From assembly GCA_051294375.1 (NCBI GenBank), contig CM119270.1:20293021-20357020 (forward strand): a stretch of DNA of 64,000 nucleotides, in the 5' to 3' direction. This document shows positions 58,634 to 64,000 of this stretch, in pieces (positions within the stretch are counted from its first letter, which is position 1; every line of letters starts with the position of its first letter). The translations under genes and the position numbers were made by a program. Under the pieces are notes generated by a model. It worked only from the letters and a program-made list of their open reading frames with translations, was not told the origin of the DNA and ran no database searches. This DNA is from Paraspadella gotoi. Lineage: Eukaryota; Chaetognatha.

Positions 58634-58804
58634 CTCCCTTTTTTCGTCACACATGGAATAATTTAACAATTGGCGCGGCTGGAAAACAACCAAGGATGGA
58701 AAAATGTATCACCATGTCATGCACTCATCGATATGAATTATGATGTATCATTATATATGTTAGAAAACTATGGAAATTAATCTAAACTTTTGTCTTTGTA
58801 GCAT

Positions 58805-59045
58805 TCCCCCTTATTTCCAAAAGACAACACACTCCCATCCCAAAATGCCATATTTATTAATATAATATATATTATGCGAATCCCAAATCGCCTCCCGTAT
58901 ATAGCTTGTGAAATCTCAGCTCGTCCCATTGGCTTTGACACGGACAGCTAGTACTCTTTCACAACCGTGATCCGTTCAAGCCCTCAGTCACGCTGGTTAA
59001 AGTGTGATTGGTTGGCATTTAACACGCCAGATATGGCTATGTCCT
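58805..59045 (+). repeat. Putative dispersed repeat, copy 3
   Basis: Starts with tttccaaaagacaacaca shared with about 550, and contains the agcttg..ctcagctcgtccc segment shared with 3399. Coding content is not recognisable. Confidence 0.4.
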
Positions 59046-59247
59046 ACAGTCCTAACCCTGGAGCGCCAGCTGGCGGAACCCTCACACCCCTCATCATTAA
59101 TGTCTCCGCATTGCCATAATATAATGTAAATATTCATTTAATAACATTTATAGGAAAAAAAACCCAAAATAATAAGGAAAACATACATAATTGAATTTTC
59201 ACAAGTTAAAAATATGATCAATTCTTTATATTGACCACCCCAAGTGT

Positions 59248-59434
59248 GTTGGGCCAACTCGGATACGTACTCTAATACCGGCTGACCCTGTGAGGACGCC
59301 GTGCAAGAAGACTGAGCGCCCTCCGAGCTCAAATCAGTTTAATATTCGGCCCGCAGTCCCAGACCGTATCGATATTAAGCTGATAAGGAAACAGATAACT
59401 ACACTTTGATCTTAGCCAAAAGGCGAGAAGCGAT
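59248..59434 (-). ncRNA. U2: U2 spliceosomal snRNA (gene, or copy with sequence errors)
   Basis: U2 pairs with the intron branch site and with U6 in the spliceosome. Read on the minus strand from 59434, the sequence begins ATCGCTTCTCG and continues CCTTTTGGCTAAGATCAAAG, TGTAG, TTATCAGCTTAATATC, and later the GGGCGC..CAGTCTT stem-loop region. It ends in TTGGCCCAAC, giving 187 nt, the usual U2 length. Compared with the nearly invariant 5' region it lacks one G after TTCTCG, has an extra T inside the GUAGUA branch-site recognition sequence, has extra T and C in GTTCTTATC, and lacks a T in ATCTGATA. These are all indels, without substitutions. Either this copy is a broken pseudogene or the bases are raw-read errors; the second is likelier. 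Confidence 0.9.
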
Positions 59435-61427
59435 GTGCAACTGCAATTGTTTTAATTTGTTTCTTGTATTAATCCTTATAATCTCAACTTACACCGGTAG
59501 AATTAACGGAAGTTTATCAATGATTTAAACCCTGTTAGAAGTATTAATTTTAAAGACAAATATACATTGTTTTCGTTTAAACAAAGTGAATAAATTTAAT
59601 TTCTACAGTTTGATATTAAATACCTATAATAATCGACTTAATAGTTCTAATCTTTCTTGTCAAACATGTCTAAGGACTCCTAAATTTCTATAGCTATATG
59701 CAAATTAGCCGGGGCCAACAAACTCGCAAACAAATGACACTTCAACCATTAACATTCGAATCATAAAATAAAACGCAACTTGTAAGTAATTTTTTTTAAT
59801 CCGAAGTGTACATAAACGCAAATGTTTAAAACAAACGATAATAATTAAACAATTTATTTACAATAAATTACATAATATTGAGATGTATATTACATTATCT
59901 ATTTTCGTTAAGATAGCGGCGAAAGGGAAAAAGCGGGCGCGATTCAAAGTTAAGGTCAAACATAAATGGAATGATTGATTCACATGAGTTGATATGAAAT
60001 GATGATGTTTTTGTATCTTTTGTTGTTTGTTTTTTGTAGGAAACAGAAAGACGAACCATGAATCTTGATGATCACTGACCAAATGAACGAAGAAAAATTG
60101 GAGGTAAAACTTTTCTGCGTCAAAACATTCATGCAAGAGACAGAATTATTGAAATTAAAAAAACATGCAAATTGACAGATTTTGTTAAATTTAAAATTGC
60201 AAAATGACATGATACTTATGGGTAGAAAATTGCGCATTACAAATAAATCAAATTGATTGCGTTGAATATTTGTTTTGTTTTGAAAGAAATTAAGCTCAAA
60301 AGCTTGATGAGAGATGAGAAGAGAGAAGAGAACAGAGAGAGAAGAGAAATGAGAAGAGAGAGAGAGAGATATTGCAGAACCCAACAAGAGACCAGATCGT
60401 CACTGAATTTGTCGTCGGTACCAGGGCGCCAAGAACAACAACGAAGAATAACATAAAAATAAGTAAAAATGAAAAAAAAAGCCAAATAAATGAGGAGAAA
60501 TTAAGAGAGACAAGTCAATCTATCTCTTTTAGTAATTATTTTAAAAAAAAAATATGCGAAACAAAACATTACATTGAAAAAGAAAGGAGATTTTAAGCCA
60601 TAAATGCGACGTTAATCCGGTTAACACCAACGTAAACATAATTTAATAGTAAAAAAAAATTATAAAAATATATATAATATAAATCCGTTGTTCTTTTTTC
60701 CTTTGGTTAGTTTTACAACTAGAGAGTACGCGCGTCGAGGAGGCGGATGAATTCGAGTTCTTTCCCTACCGCAGCTGCTCAGACCCGCTACCCGTTGCGC
60801 AGATGCATGCACGCAGCCGCCGCAGCCCGCGACTTGAGATGTTCCTCTCATTTCCTACGTTGACGTTTTTGGTTTTAGTTTCCATGACGAAATTGTAGTT
60901 TCATAGATTTGGAGAGAATTAAAAAAAGGTAATTTTGGGATCTTATTTACCCCAGAACGCCGCATTTCATCTTAAATTTGGCAATTGTCTTTTTTTAGAT
61001 TTAAGTTTAGGATAGCGATATAGGATACGAGTAGGGTTCAGGTTAGCAGTTATAGCGTTTTATACTTAATATTAAAGTTTAATAAGATAAATTTCAAAGG
61101 AAACAGTGAACTTTTCGTTGATATTTTGTATTTCTTCAAAGACTTTGTGAAAAACTCATTTATTCAATGAAATCCCGAAAATATTTTTTTCGTTGTTAAA
61201 TTGTAACAAAATACGATTATACCGAGCCAATCCCATTCTTACACCTTCACTATACGATTCGCCAACTTACCCTTTCAAATTTTTCTTTTCCAGTAGATTT
61301 AATAAAGGTGAAACTTTAAGTCTTAACTTTAGCGGATTATATTGTTGTATTAGTGTTCCTAGAGACGCATACCTTAGTAATATGTTTTTACAATTTTAAG
61401 AAAAAGTGAGGAAACAGATCGAGGCGC
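59435..61427. other. AT-rich non-coding around the U2 gene
   Basis: The upstream side of U2 (59435-59520) should hold its snRNA promoter, but no proximal element could be assigned by eye. GA-rich at 60310-60372. No protein gene recognised. Confidence 0.45.
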
Positions 61428-61469
61428 TTACGAAAATTTCGTCTTCACCTCAGATGTGAAAAAGCGAGT

Positions 61470-61700
61470 AGGAGTCCGCCGAAAGCCAGATCTCCGGCGA
61501 CGGTCACACCGGACAAATTCGCCGATATAACTGCCCGAGGCCTTGGGCGCCGCCGCGCCGCCGCGCCGCCGACGCCGCCGCCGCCGACGCCGAATGTCGC
61601 TCGATCGCAAAAGCTTCGCTGCAACTCGAGTCGAATAACCGGATATAGGCTCGCGGCGGTGCGTCGTCGACGGCTCAGTGGTGAAGTACTTCTCGCGATG
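61470..61700. other. GC-rich island with (GCC)n
   Basis: GCC/GAC triplets at 61549-61592 within a CpG-rich block. Both minus-strand frames are open (one reads AVISANLSGVTVAGDLAFGG, ending at CTGAG/GTGAAG, a donor-like site), but no family was recognised. It is a candidate first exon or promoter of an unknown gene. Confidence 0.2.
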
Positions 61701-64000
61701 GCGAGCCAATAACACGAGTTTGCCACTCGATGCGTTGTCTCAAAAAATTTGAGATATCGCCATGAGGAACAGTTATTAAGATATCTTCTTTATCATACTG
61801 CAACGCTACCCTGGCCCGAACAAATACCGACAATTTGTACCGGTGCTCGCTTTTTCTTTATAGTAACGTGTGATGTGAGAGGGTCCTTCCTCTGCTCCAT
61901 CGGTCTGAAGCTGAGTAGTATCTTTATACGGCTCGTCTCGTCAATATTCTGATGGTAAGGGGGCATGAGTTACTCGCATGGGCGGCTCAAGCTCTTGCTC
62001 GGAGATCATGCGACTTAAAATAGACCCGCAGACGCTTAAAGTACAACGCTATAGAGCAGAACGAGCTCATTGTCTCCGTGTAAAGAAGATCGAAATGAGA
62101 AAATCTTTTTTAAGAACGAAGACACAGTGTGGCAACAACCGATTTTGTTGTTTGCTAGGCAGTGTTAAGTAAAATAAGATAAAGAAGCTGTAGTGTGAGA
62201 TAAAAAAAAAGGACAGGGGTGGAAAGGCAGTCGGCTGTGTAGTTCCCATGTAAAGAAAAGAAAGGATGTGATAAAAAAAAAAAAAAAAAGGTAGTGCTGC
62301 TAATAAGGAGCGGGAAAAACATTTTAAGCTTAAAGTAAAGGAAAGTTAAAATGGTATTTAAATAAACGTTTAATACTAAAGCTGTATCGGAGTCCAAGGG
62401 AGAGGTGTGGGCAGAACGAATCTCACAAAATGTATGTTCGAGGAAGGTAATTCCTGACCAATAGAATTCACAGCAACGGACTTAAAAAACAATATTGGTG
62501 TCGGCTGAGTGTAAAATTTACACGCTCCCCTCCTCTCTCTTTTCTTACCACATCTCTAAAAAGACGAAATAAAAAATTCTTCTTAAAACACCGTCGTAAA
62601 ACGATATTTTTTTACGAAGAAAACGCTTCTTCTTACTTTGCGCACTACATAAATAACGCGCGTTAAAATACTCTTCTCATTCGATGTTATTTCGGCAAGG
62701 CACTACTACACACTCATCCGAGCGGTTGTCTATTTTTAATACATTGTGATGCCCGCCGCCTCCTCCTCGCTCTCTCGCTTCTCGCAATCTCCCCCACTTC
62801 ATCGCGAGACTGGTCAGGCCCCTCTGACGCTCCCGCGGGTGCATGGACGAGCTTATTAAATATCTTCTTTTATCACAAACAATCTACCGTCACAATTTCT
62901 CTCTCTCCTTCGTTTCTATGCCTTGCTCTATGGCGTCTCCCTCTCTCCATCTCTCCTCTCTCTCTTCTCTAGTACTTTTGATCTTCTCACGTCTCCTTTC
63001 TCTTTCATCTCCTCAACTAGATAACAAGCTCTACGTTAAATTACACACAGCGTGACAAACGCCTGTTCTCGTCGTTTGTAACACAGCACTCATGTCTAGA
63101 AACTCAGACGCGCTTTCTAACTCAGTTACTAACAGGCGCGCAAATCGCTCAGCCCGGATTCTCCTGGTGTTCCAATCATACACACAAAGATAAATACAAA
63201 GACTCTTCAAGAAAGTGACCACCCTGCTGAAGCTCGACAACGCCACTACGCGCTCTCGTTCGTCCAACCTTGTCTAGCATCAGTACGTGACTGCGCGCCC
63301 CCGGCGTTCATACAAAACGAAGTAGTCACGAGCCCAATAAACAGCCGACTTTTCTAAAGTAAAAAGCTTAAATGGAAAAAATGTTTCCCATACACTATAT
63401 CTTCACATCGTCCTGGCAGACGCATCGTCTTCTCATTTTCCAAACGAGTAACACACTACATTACAAAAACAAAGATAATACTCTCGTCGCGCGTCTTCTT
63501 TCTATCGCCAATCGTCTATCAAGAAAGCATGCAAGAACAATCTTCGCGTGCTCTAAAACATCCGGGAGAAAACGATTATTTTGCAACAGCATACAGCGCA
63601 AACGAAATAACCAAAGCGTTATCCTATTAATACTTCTAGTCTAGCGACTAAGAGCGTCCACCTCCCTAGTCCAACAGGTGTATTAAAATTTGCCCGGGGG
63701 GGGGGTGCGCGTTCAATAGCAGGAGGCAGGATTATGTCTTATACAATAATGTGTTCGCTCTTCTGCAAGTCAAAACACAACATAGAATGTGCTCCCTCAT
63801 TCCGGTATCGTTATTTTTTACTGTCTCCTTACCTGCGTCTACTCATCCACAGCTGTCGTGTCTTTAGATTTTGATGTTGTAGCGCTTTTTGGCTCCAGGA
63901 CGCCCTGCGCCGCAAATGCCCCAAACATCTCGCAAAACGAATAAAAACAGTTAGAATACACCAGAAACACTTTTTCTCTGTTAAAAAGATATGAAAACTC
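61701..64000. other. Non-coding, nothing recognised
   Basis: AT-rich sequence with a CT-rich patch at 62900-63010 and a G10 run at 63696-63705. Open frames are short and show no conserved motifs. Confidence 0.45.

Noticed and set aside
59248-59434. U2 as a decayed pseudogene
   Set aside because: Damage in the invariant region is indel-only and the full 187-nt length is present. Read error explains it better, though a pseudogene is not excluded.

Overview
The window is eukaryotic, repeat-dominated, unfinished DNA. The best guess is an arthropod, probably a crustacean. Three things point that way: a Serrate/Jagged-type Notch ligand exon with an arthropod-style long N-terminal extension, a degraded (CCTAA)n array (the arthropod telomere repeat), and a U2 snRNA. 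Species cannot be named from sequence alone. Nothing bacterial or phage-like (operons, CRISPR, insertion sequences) was seen.

Only two genes are supported. The first is the first coding exon of a Serrate/Jagged homologue (5647-6600, +). It carries a long low-complexity leader, an internal signal peptide and the MNNL domain with its six cysteines, and ends at a GTGAGT donor. No later Serrate exon was recognised in the next 57 kb, so intron 1 is either very long or hides its next exon in an assembly gap. The second is a U2 snRNA (59248-59434, -) whose 5' half differs from the near-universal sequence by indels only.

Layout. 0-5.6 kb is AT-rich flank with microsatellites, a phased ATGGCG cluster and a G-quadruplex tract. 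5.6-6.8 kb is the Serrate exon, followed by a minisatellite and a TTTTGGGGG array. 6.8-18.6 kb is clean, gap-broken sequence full of GA/CT and CGT/ACG repeats and minisatellites. 18.7-35.2 kb is gapless, and most of it (about 20.9-34.5 kb) is a collinear, indel-ridden copy of 12.3-18.6 kb, followed by a degraded CCTAA array. 35.2-43.0 kb is clean, gapped, repeat-rich sequence. 43.3-47.7 kb is a second noisy copy, this time of the clean 47.7-51.9 kb that follows it. 52-56 kb is clean and gapped. 56-64 kb is gapless and probably noisy, and holds the U2 gene.

The strongest large-scale signal is therefore structural. Two blocks look like uncorrected long-read sequence laid beside the short-read contigs they duplicate, each next to or near a gap of exactly 25 Ns. 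Most other gaps abut GA/CT tracts. I found no convincing undescribed biological system. The leads worth following are the Serrate leader and its splice-donor-like minisatellite, the CCTAA array, phased or repeated transcription-factor-like motifs, and several block-structured tandem repeats.
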